A DNA stretch of 64,000 nt from Isoetes taiwanensis (taxonomy: Eukaryota > Streptophyta > Lycopodiopsida > Isoetales > Isoetaceae): NCBI GenBank assembly GCA_021234155.1, contig JAJEKV010000041.1, forward strand, positions 7,510,917 to 7,574,916, in the 5' to 3' direction. The position numbers and the translations under genes are program-made. The notes under the pieces are model-generated. The model was given only the letters and a program-made list of their open reading frames with translations, was not told the DNA's origin and made no database searches. Below, in pieces: positions 23,097 to 34,645 of the stretch (the stretch's first letter is position 1; each line of letters starts with the position of its first letter).

Positions 23097-26000
23097 CTAT
23101 CTTGGTCCAGACAAATCAACTGCCTCAAGATTTGAACAAGAATCTTCCACGAGCTCATAGTATCTTTGGGGCATCAACTGAGCTTCTCGACTGCGTTTAG
23201 TCTCTACCTTTTGCCATTGCTCCCAGCGTTCTGCCAGCCCATCCCCTTCGAGCATCCTCACCACTTCTGACATCTTAGGACGATCTGCAGCAAACATTTG
23301 TGTAGATAATAGTGCAACCTGCACCATCTCTTCTAGCTCGATTGGGTTGTAGTTGTTCTTTAGATCTTTATCCACCAAAAGATCCAACTTTTTTTCTAAT
23401 TGCAGCTGTTTGACCTGATGCAAATTAAGGTAGTTGTTAGCATTGGAGAAGTCCACAGCCAGATAATGAAAAAAAAAACTACTAACACTGGCACAACATA
23501 TATACCCAGTCAAGAAGCATGACATCCTTATTGCTAGAGAGTCGGCCGAAATCAAATGCACGCTGTCCTGTTATCAGTTCAAGCAATAGGATTCCAAATC
23601 CAAACACATCTGTCTTCTCTGACGACTGACCCGTAGAGAGATATTCTGGAGCAATATGGCCAACAGTCCCTCGAACTGCTGTCGTGACATGAGAGTCCCT
23701 ATGATCTAGGAGTTTAGCCAGTCCAAAGTCTCCAACAACTGCCTCAAAGTCCTCATCGAGCAAAATATTTGCTGCCTTCACATCTCTATGAATTATTTTA
23801 GGATCACAGTGTTCATGAAGATACAATAATCCACGGGCTGATCCCAAGGCAATACGCTTTCGAGTGGCCCAATCAAGAGCAGGTTTGCCACAGATGGAAT
23901 CTGGTACATGAAGTTGATGAAATGTAAGATCTATTGCATGACAATATTCTAACATACGGTAATTAAGCAATGGCCAAAATAAAGTACCTCGAAGGCGTGA
24001 AGCAACACTCCCATTAGACATGAAAGGATAGACCAGTAGCCTCTCTGTTGGAGTCATGCAGAACCCCTTCAACCGAAGCAGATTCCGGTGTACAGCCAAA
24101 CTTATCATCTCTACTTCCATCTGAAATTGATACTCCCCACCACTGATGCCTTCTTCTTTCAATCGTTTCACTGCTACAGCTGTCCCATCTGGAAGGATCC
24201 CTTTGTAGACGTTCCCGAAACCACCTTTCCCAAGAATATTTTTGACATCAAAATTATCTGTCGCAATCTGTAGCTCTCGAAAAGAGAACTTCTTTAACTG
24301 ACCTAGGCCAACATCTGGGTCTTGTTGCTCTGTAATTTTACAAGGAGCTGGTATTACAAAGCTGCTTTTATTGAGGGCAACTAACAAATTGGAAAACCAT
24401 GACTATTTTGGAGAGTACCATTAACATCAAAGAATATTTGTTGGTTACGACGACGCCGCCACCAAAGGAAGGTCATTATAGCAACAATTAGGAAAAGTGA
24501 ACCGATAACTGATCCAGAAATCAATGCTCCCTTGTTTGATGATCCTCTTGCTGCTGGTGACCCTGTCATAAAGGAAGTATTACATAACCTCACATACCTT
24601 TTAATGGCATAATAGTTCCCATTCAAAATCAAATGTTTCAAATGTGATCATCCACCTCTTTGGCTGGATGGTGATAATGAGGATAACGGTGGTTCTCCTG
24701 GACATACAGAGCCTGTCTTCAAGCCACAGAGAAGAGGATTTCCTTCAACACTGGAAATGTAAAACACGAGGTTATACAGGATATTCAAATTATAGTTTTG
24801 GAACCTCAAACTGCTTACTGGAAGTTTGTAGCTGACATTTTTGGCACATATCCACTCAGATTGTTGAAAGAAACATCCCTGCAAGAATAGTATATGTTAA
24901 AATTCGATCATTCTCTAGGCCTCAGAGACTCAACAGTGTAGGCAAAAAAGTGGATGATTCATTACAGAAAATCCAAGCCCGGAATGCTTGCAAGAGAGTC
25001 TGGAAAAGGTCCATTAAGGCTATTGTTGTTCAACCGCCTGGAATAGGAAAAACAGATATCATTAACACTAAATCCATGTTACTTTTCCTCTTGCAAGTGC
25101 AGTTTCAGAACGATTGAAATACAAAACTTGTCAAATCCAAAAGATGGCAAGATTACTGGCTCAGCTTCATCGTTCTTTCTTATTGCCATGCCAATAAGAA
25201 TTATCGCTGATAAGCAGATAGAATAAAGGAACCAGAGATTTTCGTAGTTCAACAACACTGTTCTAATGAATGGTTTCTATGATAAAAGGACAGCACTCAA
25301 TGAAAATTCTATAAATGTTCATGTAAGGACTCGTCCACAGCTATCAACTTACAAGTAAGTAAGACTTTTTAACTGTCCAAATGTGTTAGGGATGATGCCC
25401 GTGAAATGATTATTCGAAAGGTCGAGGCTGACTAGCTTGGTCAAGTCACCAAGTTCTTGTGGTATCATTCCTGAAATATTATTATTCTGCAGCATCCTGT
25501 TAAACAGTCCCAAAAATTGAGACAAATAAGTATATGCATTTATAAGGAGAAGAAACACTTGCAAAGCAAAATATTACATATATTGCAGAGTTGACATGTT
25601 CCCAATGTAGGGGGTTATGACACCTGAGAGCTGCAAATTTGGTAAATCGCTGCAGAAATAAAGCAAATAAGGCATAGAAAAAAGGAAAAGGAAAAATAGC
25701 AAACCCAAGGCTTACACTCTTGTCACGGTCTGTTCTGTTGAACATGTTACATGGATCCAGTTGCAAGGATCTACTGCATTTTTATCCCAGCTTGACAAAG
25801 CATTCTGTGGATCAACTAGGCTTTGCTTAAAGGCCCAGAGAGCATAAACTGGTAGAAAAAAACAGGGCATTATGAGGCAATCACAATAATATGAAATATG
25901 GGCCCACAAATATAAGCTCATTCGACACTGATCAAACCCAGTAAGACTGTTTAACACCTTAGTACTTGTTCATAACTTGACAAGGCATCATTCTGAACAT

Positions 26001-26286
26001 CAAAACAAGAGGGCTCTGCACAAAATTGCTCTCCATCGTGAAAAATACAAGTTGGGTATCATATCCATTACGGAACTTTCTTCAGACTAGGGAGGGTTTA
26101 GGAGTTATTGCCAGTTAGTGTTTAGTTACTAGCGACCTAAGGATCCAACCAGTAAAACCTTACATGCTTATAAATACCTTCAATATTAAAGCCATTTTGG
26201 TTGAGAAGAGCCTGAGACACCACGAGCAGCTGAGAAAAAAGAAGAAAGAGAGGGAGAAGAATGGAGAGCCTCCATAATCCACCCAT
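23097..26286 (-). CDS. NIK: NIK-like LRR receptor kinase (LRR-RLK subfamily II), 11 exons, complete
   Basis: Plasma-membrane receptor kinase; family members act in growth, CLE-peptide and antiviral signalling. Exons (minus): 26286-26178, 25848-25716, 25649-25578, 25496-25353, 25037-24966, 24878-24819, 24750-24656, 24562-24419, 24329-23988, 23900-23506, 23414-23097. All have GT-AG ends, and together they give 627 residues without a stop. Order: signal peptide (1-30), cap ending [10 protein letters not shown], LRRs about 81-176 in 72-bp or 144-bp exons, a Cys-containing juxtamembrane part, one membrane helix (about 241-262) followed by WWRRRRNQQ, and a kinase. Kinase residues: GKGGFGN 310-316, Lys331, HRDVK with Asp430, DFG Asp448, activation-loop HVTTAVRGT. 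The end [15 protein letters not shown] and FFDV after the helix match NIK rather than SERK proteins. All catalytic residues are present, so it is likely functional. The 133-bp and 72-bp exons follow the conserved gene structure of this subfamily. Confidence 0.95.
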
Positions 26287-27015
26287 TCCGCTTTGTCACA
26301 TACTAGCCGAGCTGGGTAGATGGAGATTGCATTGTGAGAAAAAATGAAGAATCACAGAGAAACAGGGAGGGCAAGTCATGGGAGGATCAGAATCTAAGAG
26401 CAGGGGCATGTCATGTATGTCAGGAAAGCAAGGAAAAGAAGTAGATACCGATGACGATTTTGCAACATTGAATGCAGGGCAGAGGATGAGCGTTTAAGGA
26501 AGAAGAGGGGAGTGGGTTGAGGCAGAGGATGAGGCTAAGCCTGAGGGCAAGCATAACAACAACTCTGTCTGCTCTGCCATCTACTACTGGTCTTTATTGG
26601 TATTATTAAAAAACTCATGTAAAGCTGAGCCTTTGCCCCAACGGCCCAGATGCCTGGGTGGTGTTCACATGACCAATAGTGCCCACTGCCCCCGAAAACA
26701 AAAGAATTTTGTGGGCCTCTTTTGCAGCATCTTGCCGCATAGCTTGGATTGACTCTCCTTGTCTTTGTAATCTTTCGTTTTCGTGCATGTATATCCTCTC
26801 CCTTTGTGCACTTGGCACCATAATTCCCTATGTCCATAAAGCATGGACCTCTCTTTTTGTTACTCGCCTATTGCTATATAGCCGTTTACCTAGTTGTTGC
26901 TTTATGATTATACACCTATACCATATCTAGTTTGGCAAAGCCTTCTTTTGGTTGCTTTACGTTGATGCTATTGCCTTGTGGCTTGAAATATCTTTTTTAG
27001 ATAACACAAACTATT
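26287..27015. other. Upstream region of the NIK-like gene
   Basis: About 0.7 kb that must contain the promoter and 5' UTR of the receptor kinase gene. I see no convincing TATA box at a fixed distance and no other gene. Short open frames on both strands (around 26535-26930) carry no domain. Confidence 0.4.
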
Positions 27016-28070
27016 ACTCTACACTTCCAAATAAATTCTCTTAAAAAACCCCTTTTGTTTATAGTCTACACTTTCAAATAAATTCCCTTAAAACCCTTTT
27101 TTGTTTTAGTGCATATTCATACAAGGGGCACCTTTTGGCATCGAGAACAGTTGGGTGGGCATATTCATGAGTTGTGTCTTGCTTTGGGTCATAGATAGCA
27201 ATCCACGTTTTTGGGGTATGCTCCCACAAGTTAGGGTATATTGTATGAAAAATCACTAAGATACAACAAGTTTTGAAACTAATATACTTAACGGTGTTAA
27301 CTCGGTGCGTGTATTACACAATTCAAGGGAAAAAAAGAGCTCTTGTTGCCCTATGCACCCCTCTTATGAGAATATGTACCAAAACTAAAGGGGGTTTTAA
27401 GTATAAAAGAAAATACCCCTCTCGGGTTTTCCGGGGGCAATTTGCTCGACGGGGTTGTGCGTAATGGACGGGAAGTTCAAATTACCCCTCCATGCTCTGT
27501 TCCGGTGACGTGCTCTATTCTGATGCTCTGCCTTTTTGTTAGCAAAATCATCTTCAAAGCTTGTCGGATCTAGAATTCTCTTTTATATAATCTAGGGTTC
27601 TTCAAGTAGGCCGGACAACACCAGAAAAGCCGGAGCTTCAATCCACCCCCGTTGCTCTGTCTGTTCTGGTTGATCTATGGTTATCAGAAACTGCGGCAGA
27701 TTTTTGAAGGCATAGCAAGTTGTGCGGCAAGTTTAAGTATGAAGCTTCTGTTTCTTTCATAAAAAGCTGCGATGCTGACGGATTATCTACGAAGCTGAAG
27801 CTTAAATTAGCTTAAGCTGAAGCTGAAGCTGAAGCTAAGCTGACGCTAACGTATCATCCACTAAGACCAGTCGGAAGGAGCCATGGCAAGAAAAAAATCA
27901 CTTGCAGAGGAGGCAGCGCCGCTCTGGAAAACCCGGAGTATTACGGCTTTCAATTCTCACCAAATAATGCTGTAATTTGAACCTCTCGTTCATTACGGGG
28001 AATTTATTTGAAAGTGCACCAAAACAAAAGAGGGTTTTAGGGGAAATATATTTGGAAGTATAGAGGGTAA
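27016..28070. mobile_element. Candidate inverted-repeat element of about 1 kb
   Basis: The left arm has two direct copies of CTACACTT(C/T)CAAATAAATT (27016-27052 and 27063-27113). The right arm (27997-28070) carries the reverse complement of the same unit twice, with GTTTT(A/G)GTGCA in both arms. The interior includes a run of AAGCTG hexamers (about 27795-27845) and no coding frame I recognise. The arms are diverged, and the right one abuts LTR E at 28075, so the element would be older than E. Confidence 0.45.
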
Positions 28071-28074
28071 AGGC

Positions 28075-29505
28075 TGTTAAAGGTGTTCCTGGCAAAACCT
28101 TCAACCTCAGTGGTTTAGAACCTCCAGGTTGCTTAAGGCAACCACTCTAAGTGAAAAATCCTAAGAAGAATGCTCAAACAGAGATTATGGACCACTTTCC
28201 CTAAAGGAAAAAAAGTCTGCCTTGCAATAATAAATGCCAAATGTAATCCAGAAAGAGTTTACTCATGTTTTCTGATTCTTAGGCTACTCAAGACCTTGAA
28301 GGATGTTGGGAACCAAGTCAGATAGATTTTGAGTAGAGCAAGCCTTCCAAAAATGCATCCCTGACTGGGTCAATTTTTGGTCAATCTCCCTGGCAGAGAG
28401 TCAAATTTCCTAACTCGATAAGGGCAACTCCTTTTTGGGATTTGATGCTTGATTCTCTCTCTAGAATGTCTGCACACAATGTTCAAGAATGCTCTTTGCT
28501 AAAAGATACGTATCTTTTCTGGAATTTTGATTTTTGTTTGACTGACTGTCACAGGCTATGAAAAGCAGATAAATCTAGAATTGCCAGCTGTTTGGATGCA
28601 CTTTCTTGCTTTTCTAAGCAGTATCAATGTCAACAATGCCTATGCAAATAATATGATGAAGGTCACTTGTGCACAATGCAGATATGGAGTAATAATGACA
28701 GATCAATGGCCTAGTGGTGCAGGCTTAAACTTCTATCAATGGATTAAGCAAACATTTAAATTATGATGGACCTATGCTACAGATACTTATATGCAATACT
28801 TCCGCTTTTTTCTTTCTCAAGATAGGATGCAAGGACTAAGTGTGTACGGATACGATATCTAACAGAAAATCAATAGGAAGCATTCACCAATTTGTCAACA
28901 AGGCTCGGATTTTCATTCAACTCAGAATCATACAGGCAAATAATAATAATCCCACAGGATAAAAAAAAGCTACACAATCAAGTAAACCGCACAAATTTGT
29001 CAATAATTCATGCAAAATCTGATGTTTGGAAGGCAGGTTCAAGCTCCAGATGTATGAAACGGTCTTTCTTCAAAGCAATCGATCCGTCTTTCGCCTCAAT
29101 GCCCTCGAAAAATTCTCTGAGAACAGTTCCCCTTTTTGAATTCCCCTGTTTAGCTCCGTTCTTGGCAAATCCGGGCTAGATTTTTGTTTGTTAGCTTATT
29201 TGATGAATTCTTAGTGTCATACAGGCCGATCCAACAGCTCAGGTTCATGATTGGGTGATTGTTTCAAGCCAATTTGCCGGATCTTGGCATTTCCAAAGAT
29301 TAGGGTTCTTGGCAAAACTTTCGATATATCCCGCAGGCCAGATTCACAAAGGAGGACCAGGGTATAAAACGAATGACAAAATCAATATTCTTAATCAATT
29401 ACGTGCTATATCCACGCGGGCCTCGGTACTTCCACCGCCCCACACGCCCGGGTATACCACGTGGCGGGGGGTGATTGGCTGGGGAATCTGGGGGTAGATA
29501 GGAAA

Positions 29506-29538
<33 letters not shown>

Positions 29539-29655
29539 AATATATGGCTAGGCACAATTCCCAAGAAATCACATTTGAAGACGATTTTTTGGGATTTCTT
29601 TTTTTGCTAAAGGAATCTTTTTTGATGTTCTTCATGATGATGGAATCTTTTTTGC
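28075..29655 (-). repeat. Left part of an old LTR (E), interrupted by element C
   Basis: It begins TGTTAAAGGTGTTCC at 28075. From there to 29655 it aligns with the first half of LTR D (57556 onward): shared AAACCTTCAAC(T/C)TC, GCTCCAGGTTGC-like hairpin, GGATTTTCATTCA, CACAGGATAAAAAAA and ACGTGGCGGGG-type segments. The alignment continues on the far side of element C at 40643. A long T run (about 29508-29536) is inside it. Confidence 0.75.
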
Positions 29656-29660
29656 AAAAC
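29656..29660. repeat. Target site duplication of element C, left
   Basis: AAAAC immediately before the C 5' LTR; the same five bases follow the 3' LTR at 40638-40642. Confidence 0.85.
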
Positions 29661-32124
29661 TGCTGCCACATTGTGGCAGCATGTAAGAACAACTTCAGAA
29701 GAAATCACAAGAAGATCAAGATACATGTACAAGACCTTTCTATTTGGAGCTCATTGTTTAGGTATGAAGACAAATCTTAGCACCAAACTGAAGACCAATG
29801 GAGAACAAACATTCAAAGGAGCATTCAAGTTGGCAAAAGGAAGTAAGACTTGAGTCAAAGGTTAGAAGAGAAGTCAAAGAGAGAAGACCCCTAGTCAAAG
29901 ATTGGAAGACCCCCCCAAAGAGTATGTTATCTGGTCACCTTTTGAGATTTTTGCACTATCTTAAGTTCTTGGCTCAAGAAGGCATTGCTCACATCCATAC
30001 TCACACCTCATACCCTTCCTTCATCCCATTCATCATATTTCCATAGCTCAAAGTCCTTTTCCCTAGGGCAAATCTCACACACCACATCACACACACACTT
30101 CATAATCCATCACCATGCACATGAGAAGTTTGAAAAAGGTCACTCTCTCTCTAAAAAAGAAAAAAGAAGAGGAGAGAAGGTCTAAAAATCCATCACATCA
30201 TTAGTTCAAGACCAAAGTAATGGTCAAAGACCAAGTCTCAAAGAGCCTAAGTTGACTACCTCGAAAAAAGGCTAGGTCAAGGTCGAAAAGTCACCATTTA
30301 GTGCCACCTCACCATCAAAATCATGCACACCTCATCCACATCATCACCAAGTCACCTAACACGTGTCATTCGTACTTTGATACACTTCATCAAGATTTGA
30401 CCTAGGGAAATTTTCTTTGACACCTTGCCTTCCACATCATTATGCCACATCATCACCATTGCCAGGTCATCACCCTTATGCCACATCACCTTGTACACCA
30501 TGGAAAAAGGGCCAAAAAATGAAGTTGGTTATTTTCAAAATTTGTTTTTTCCACCTGAAAGCTTGTAAAAAAACATGCAAAAAGGTGGTCAAAACTTCTC
30601 ATCTTGACCACATCTAGCCCTTGATTTAGGTGTTCTCAGGATGCGTGCCACACTTCATTCTTGCAAAAAATTAGTTTGGTTACCCCCCCAAACCCTACTT
30701 CATTTTCTGGACAACCACATTTCGTCGCGTGGAAATCTGCCGAGCCTATTTTTTGCTGAACTGCCTGTGGGATATTCATCCTGGTTTTTCGTCAAGAACT
30801 CTAAATTCATGGCAAGATCCGAAAATGCAGCCTAATTAACAGGCAAATCATGACCAAACCGGCCCGATTTAACCCTTTTTGTGCCAAGAATCTCACTAAG
30901 AACGGTTAGAACTTCGTTTATTACTGTCAGACAAGAACAAAGCCACGCAAAAGGGGTTTATTCGAAAAGGGGACATCAATTTGAAAAGAAATCATGGCTA
31001 CAACTTTACAGGTCAAGAAAGATTCTAGCAGGCAGAAAAGGCCAAATCCGATCCGTTTCATTAAGAACCGACCAGAAATTGTCGGGTTTAAGGGATTAAT
31101 CAGGCTTCGGGTTTGAGCACCACAGCGCCTTGAGTGATCAAATCCAGCATCTTATTGATTGGAATGACCTATGTTTGCCCTGCACTGCCTCCTTGTGTCA
31201 GATTTCTTGAAGATCTGATGCAATAAAGTCTTATATCATCCTTTGAAGTTATATATTATCTTTGATTCATATATTTCATGAGTTTTCCTGTGTTAAATCA
31301 CTGGGAAATTCATTCATTGTAAACCTTGGAAGCTCCTTTGAATGAAAATTTGAAGTTGGTGAAGAATGTGTGTTGTATTGACCTGAAGTTCGAGTGTTGG
31401 TGGCTCCATCTATGTTGTAGCAGTGCTTGAGTCTCAACAACAAAAGTATCTATGGTTTGTATAAGTTATCTTAGCTTAAATTTCAATCTAGAGTGCACAC
31501 TCTATACTGCATTGTTAAGTTACTGGTAATTCCTTCTAAAATCTAAAAAAATAAGCCAAACAGCATTTTGTATTAGGTTTTGTTCACCTACAGCTTGTAC
31601 CCACCTCTAGCAAGCTATTTCCTTTGCATAAAAGTCAAAAAATGACGTTAAGCCTTAACTCAAAGCTTGTTCTCTAGCTCTGTTTCAGACTGTCACAAAA
31701 AATCTGCAAAAAAAGGCACTTATGCACACAACCGCAAACTTTCTGTTGTTTCAACATGATGCACGTGTCCTATAGGTTAGACAGAGGGTGTCAAAGAAAG
31801 AAACTCGAAAAGATTCCTCACATTTTCTCATCTGCAAATTTGAGCTTTCTGCCAGTGCTATTGACCAAAAATTGACCCAGTCAGGAGGCGTTTTTTCACA
31901 TAGTTCTCATGAGGACCTATTGCAATTGTTCCCATTAAAAAACAACCTTCTTATTTCATTTGGCAATCAAAGTTTGGCAAACAGTTTTTCTTGTTTAGGG
32001 ATAGCTTGTTCACAAGCAAATTTGAGCTGATTTGTGCAGGGATTTAGCCACAGATTGGTTGCCTTAAGCAACCTGAAGGTTCTCAACCATTGAGGTTGAA
32101 GGTTTGCCAGGAATACCTTCAACA
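29661..32124 (+). repeat. 5' LTR of element C
   Basis: 2464 bp, TG...CA. The first 21 bases are a palindrome (stem TGCTGCCA / TGGCAGCA). The last part contains GGTTGCCTTAAGCAACC, a hairpin that recurs at the same place in LTRs D and E, and ends CCTTCAACA. Confidence 0.92.
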
Positions 32125-32127
32125 TCT

Positions 32128-32144
32128 TGGAGGTTCTACCGAGA
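32128..32144 (+). promoter_or_regulatory. Primer-binding site of element C (tRNA-Gln type)
   Basis: TGGAGGTTCTACCGAGA starts three bases after the LTR end, exactly as in element B. It is complementary to a tRNA 3' end ...TAGAACC-T-CCA, which fits tRNA-Gln. Confidence 0.7.
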
Positions 32145-32169
32145 CCACATCACCTGGATCTTGGAACTC

Positions 32170-33400
32170 ATGGCTCCCAGGAGAATTGTTGATGATGCTG
32201 AACATGCTGAGCCACCAGAAAATCCTGAATCATCCTCAATACCACATGTTACCCTGCCAAATGGTGCAGGCATGCCTTGCACATATTTTGAGCTCAATAT
32301 TCCTACTCCTGTTCCTGCTTTTGACCCAAGCATCAATGCCAATAACTTTCTAAAAACCTTTGAAGAATATTACCAAGAATGTGGCTACAAGAAGGGAAGT
32401 AAGTTTGCTGAATTTAAGAAATGCTTTAAGAATGAAGAGGTTAGAGCTTGGTTAGAGTATGTGATTAGTGATGGTGCTAACACTTGGGAGAAAATTGTCA
32501 AGAAATTCTTAGCCAGGTTTGGTAGACTTCTTGAACCACAAGATTTGGTCTTTGAACTGCAGAACTTTCATATCAAAAATGGTGAAACAATTCACCAATA
32601 TGTTGAAAGGTTTAATTGCTATCTTACCAAGTGCCAAGTGCACAAGGTGCCTAACCACACTTTACATTTGGTTGCCTCTTTTATCAGGGGATTAAGCAGC
32701 AGACTTGAGTCTACAGAAAAATGCTGAAGCTGCAGAAACAAGAAGGCTTTGACACCATACACAAGGCTTTTACAAGATCCATTGAAGCCTCTGAAATGCT
32801 AGCCTACCTTCCTGATGACTTACAAGCCTCCAATGACCCTTTTTTCCCTTATTATGACCAAGAATACATAGGCTCTGCTTCTGTACCTGTCTATGCCATT
32901 CAAAAAGAAAAAAAGAAGCCTAAGACTGATGATGCAAACTGTTCTGAGTCAGACATGAGATCAGATCTCAACAAAGTCACTGAGGCCTTGGCTGAGGTCA
33001 CCAAACAACTCATGGAAATGAAGGCCAGCCAACCAGAGAGGAGAGTTTATCCAGCCTGTGCTCACTGCACCAGAAACACCCATTCCTCAGACTATTGTTG
33101 GTATAGGACGTGTCTAAAGTGTGGTAAGAAGGGGCACTATGGTAAAGAATGCCCCTTTTGTACTTTCTGCAAAGCTATAGGACACTATGAAGATAAATGT
33201 AGTGTCAAAGAATATTTTGCTAGGCAAGAAAAAACTAAGGCCAGTGAGCCAAGTGCATCTGTTAAGTTTTTGCAGGAAGAAAGGTGGTTTTCAAGACCTG
33301 AGTTTTGTTCCTCCATTGAATACTTGCAAGAAGAAAGCTATTCACTGCACCAGGAAGCTAAAAGCTTTGAAAGAGAAGAAGAAATCATGGCTGTGCACAC
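32170..33400 (+). pseudogene. Element C gag with three zinc knuckles
   Basis: It starts MAPRRIVDDAEH at 32170. The capsid region holds NNFLKTFEEYYQECGYKKG, VRAWLEYVISDGANTWEKIV and FHIKNGETIHQYVERF. A one-base shift near 32720 moves the frame; it continues MLKLQKQEGFDTIHKAF. Three CX2CX4HX4C knuckles follow in a row: CAHCTRNTHSSDYC, CLKCGKKGHYGKEC and CTFCKAIGHYEDKC (about 33058-33202). Gag then runs without a stop into the protease. Most gypsy elements have one or two knuckles. Confidence 0.88.
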
Positions 33401-34300
33401 AAGAGGAGCCCTCAATGCCAAAGGCAAGGAGGCAGAGATTGAGACTCATGGACCAGAAATTCCAAAACAAAAGCAAGTTGATAATCAGGTTGTACCTCCT
33501 CCTCCCCACCAAAAATTTCTAAAAAAAGATAGTGATGAATTTGAATATCTGCTCAAGAATGCCAAAGTTAGTGTAGATCTGCTGACCTTGCTCAAAATTG
33601 CTCCTTCTTATAGAGAAAAAGTTGTGGATATATCTAAAGAAGAACAGGTGAACCTCACCAGAGAAGAGCAAGTTGTTTTTACCAACCATATAGCTGAGCA
33701 AATGCTAAGACAAGAAGAGCATGACCCTGGTGCTTTCACCTGCACTGCAAAAGTTGGTAATCAGATCCTAAACAAGGTATTATTAGATGGAGGATCACCG
33801 TTGAATGTCATGCCACATCATATCATGAAACTCAGTGGGTTGGAAGTGGACAAAAAGGCCCATATGATCCTAAAATCCTTCTCAAACTCAAGAATCAATC
33901 TTTTAGGCATGGTGAGTGATGTGGCAATCGATATTGAAGGAATCAAAGTAGCTGCAAATTTTGTTGTGGTGGCATTTGAGGGAGCTAATGAAAAGTCAGA
34001 AATTTATGACTTGTTATTAGGGAGAAGATGGCTATCAACTGTGGATGCAAGACTAGTTTGGTCAAAGGGAGAATGTACCATCTCGGATGGAAGGAGAACT
34101 GTTACACTTTTCAACAAACTAGGTGAGTATGAATCTTACCACTTTATTCAAGAGGAGATGTTGATTCCCAGGCAAATTGGAGAATACTTTGTCGAGACTA
34201 GAGGAGGAAATGCACCTTGTAGCTCACAAAGAAATCTCTTGAAGGAGAATCTGCCCTTGGAGGTGGACAAAGGTATGCAAAAAGAAATGAGTGCTTACAT
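33401..34300 (+). pseudogene. Element C protease region
   Basis: In the same frame as the knuckles. The active-site line is LLDGGSPLNVMPHHIM (about 33780-33830); YDLLLGRRWLSTVDARLVWS follows near 34000. The DGG variant of the usual DTG/DSG is shared by all copies here and is, from memory, common in Tat-lineage elements. About 150 codons of acidic linker precede it. Confidence 0.8.
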
Positions 34301-34301
34301 G

Positions 34302-34645
34302 TGGTTTGATGGGGTGTGTCAAAAAGACTAATCATAGCTTCATCTGCTGCAATCATAAAAGACAAAGACAACAGATTGTTAGCCAAGGTAGGGAGAATCC
34401 ATCAGAATCTAACTTCAAATATGGCAGAATATAAGGCACTAATTGCAGGACTTCAAGAAGCTAACCATTTAGGTGTGACTAACCTTGTTGTCTTTGGAGA
34501 TTCTCAACTCATATGCAGGCAGATTGAAGGACAATACCAGGCAAAGCATGAAGAAATGATAAAACTCAAGGATCAAGCATTGGAGGCATTCGCAAAGTTC
34601 ACAACCTGGGAATTGCAGCTGAGGCAGACTCCCTATGCAGAGATG
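34302..34645 (+). pseudogene. Element C RNase H located before the reverse transcriptase
   Basis: The domain starts WFDG (34302), then a frame change leads to RLIIASSAAIIKDKD, Glu in NMAEYKALIAGLQEA, Asp in FGDSQLICRQIEGQYQAKH and, one frame over near 34618-34640, EADSLCRDV. These are the four acidic positions of RNase H in the right order and spacing. A small deletion removed the HVPREQN-type segment still present in copy D. RT begins about 230 bases further on, so the domain precedes RT. Confidence 0.8.

Noticed and set aside
23097-26286. SERK/BAK1 identity for the receptor kinase
   Set aside because: The exon pattern is similar, but the FFDV segment after the membrane helix, the absence of a Ser-Pro-Pro hinge and the SGPR end fit NIK proteins better.
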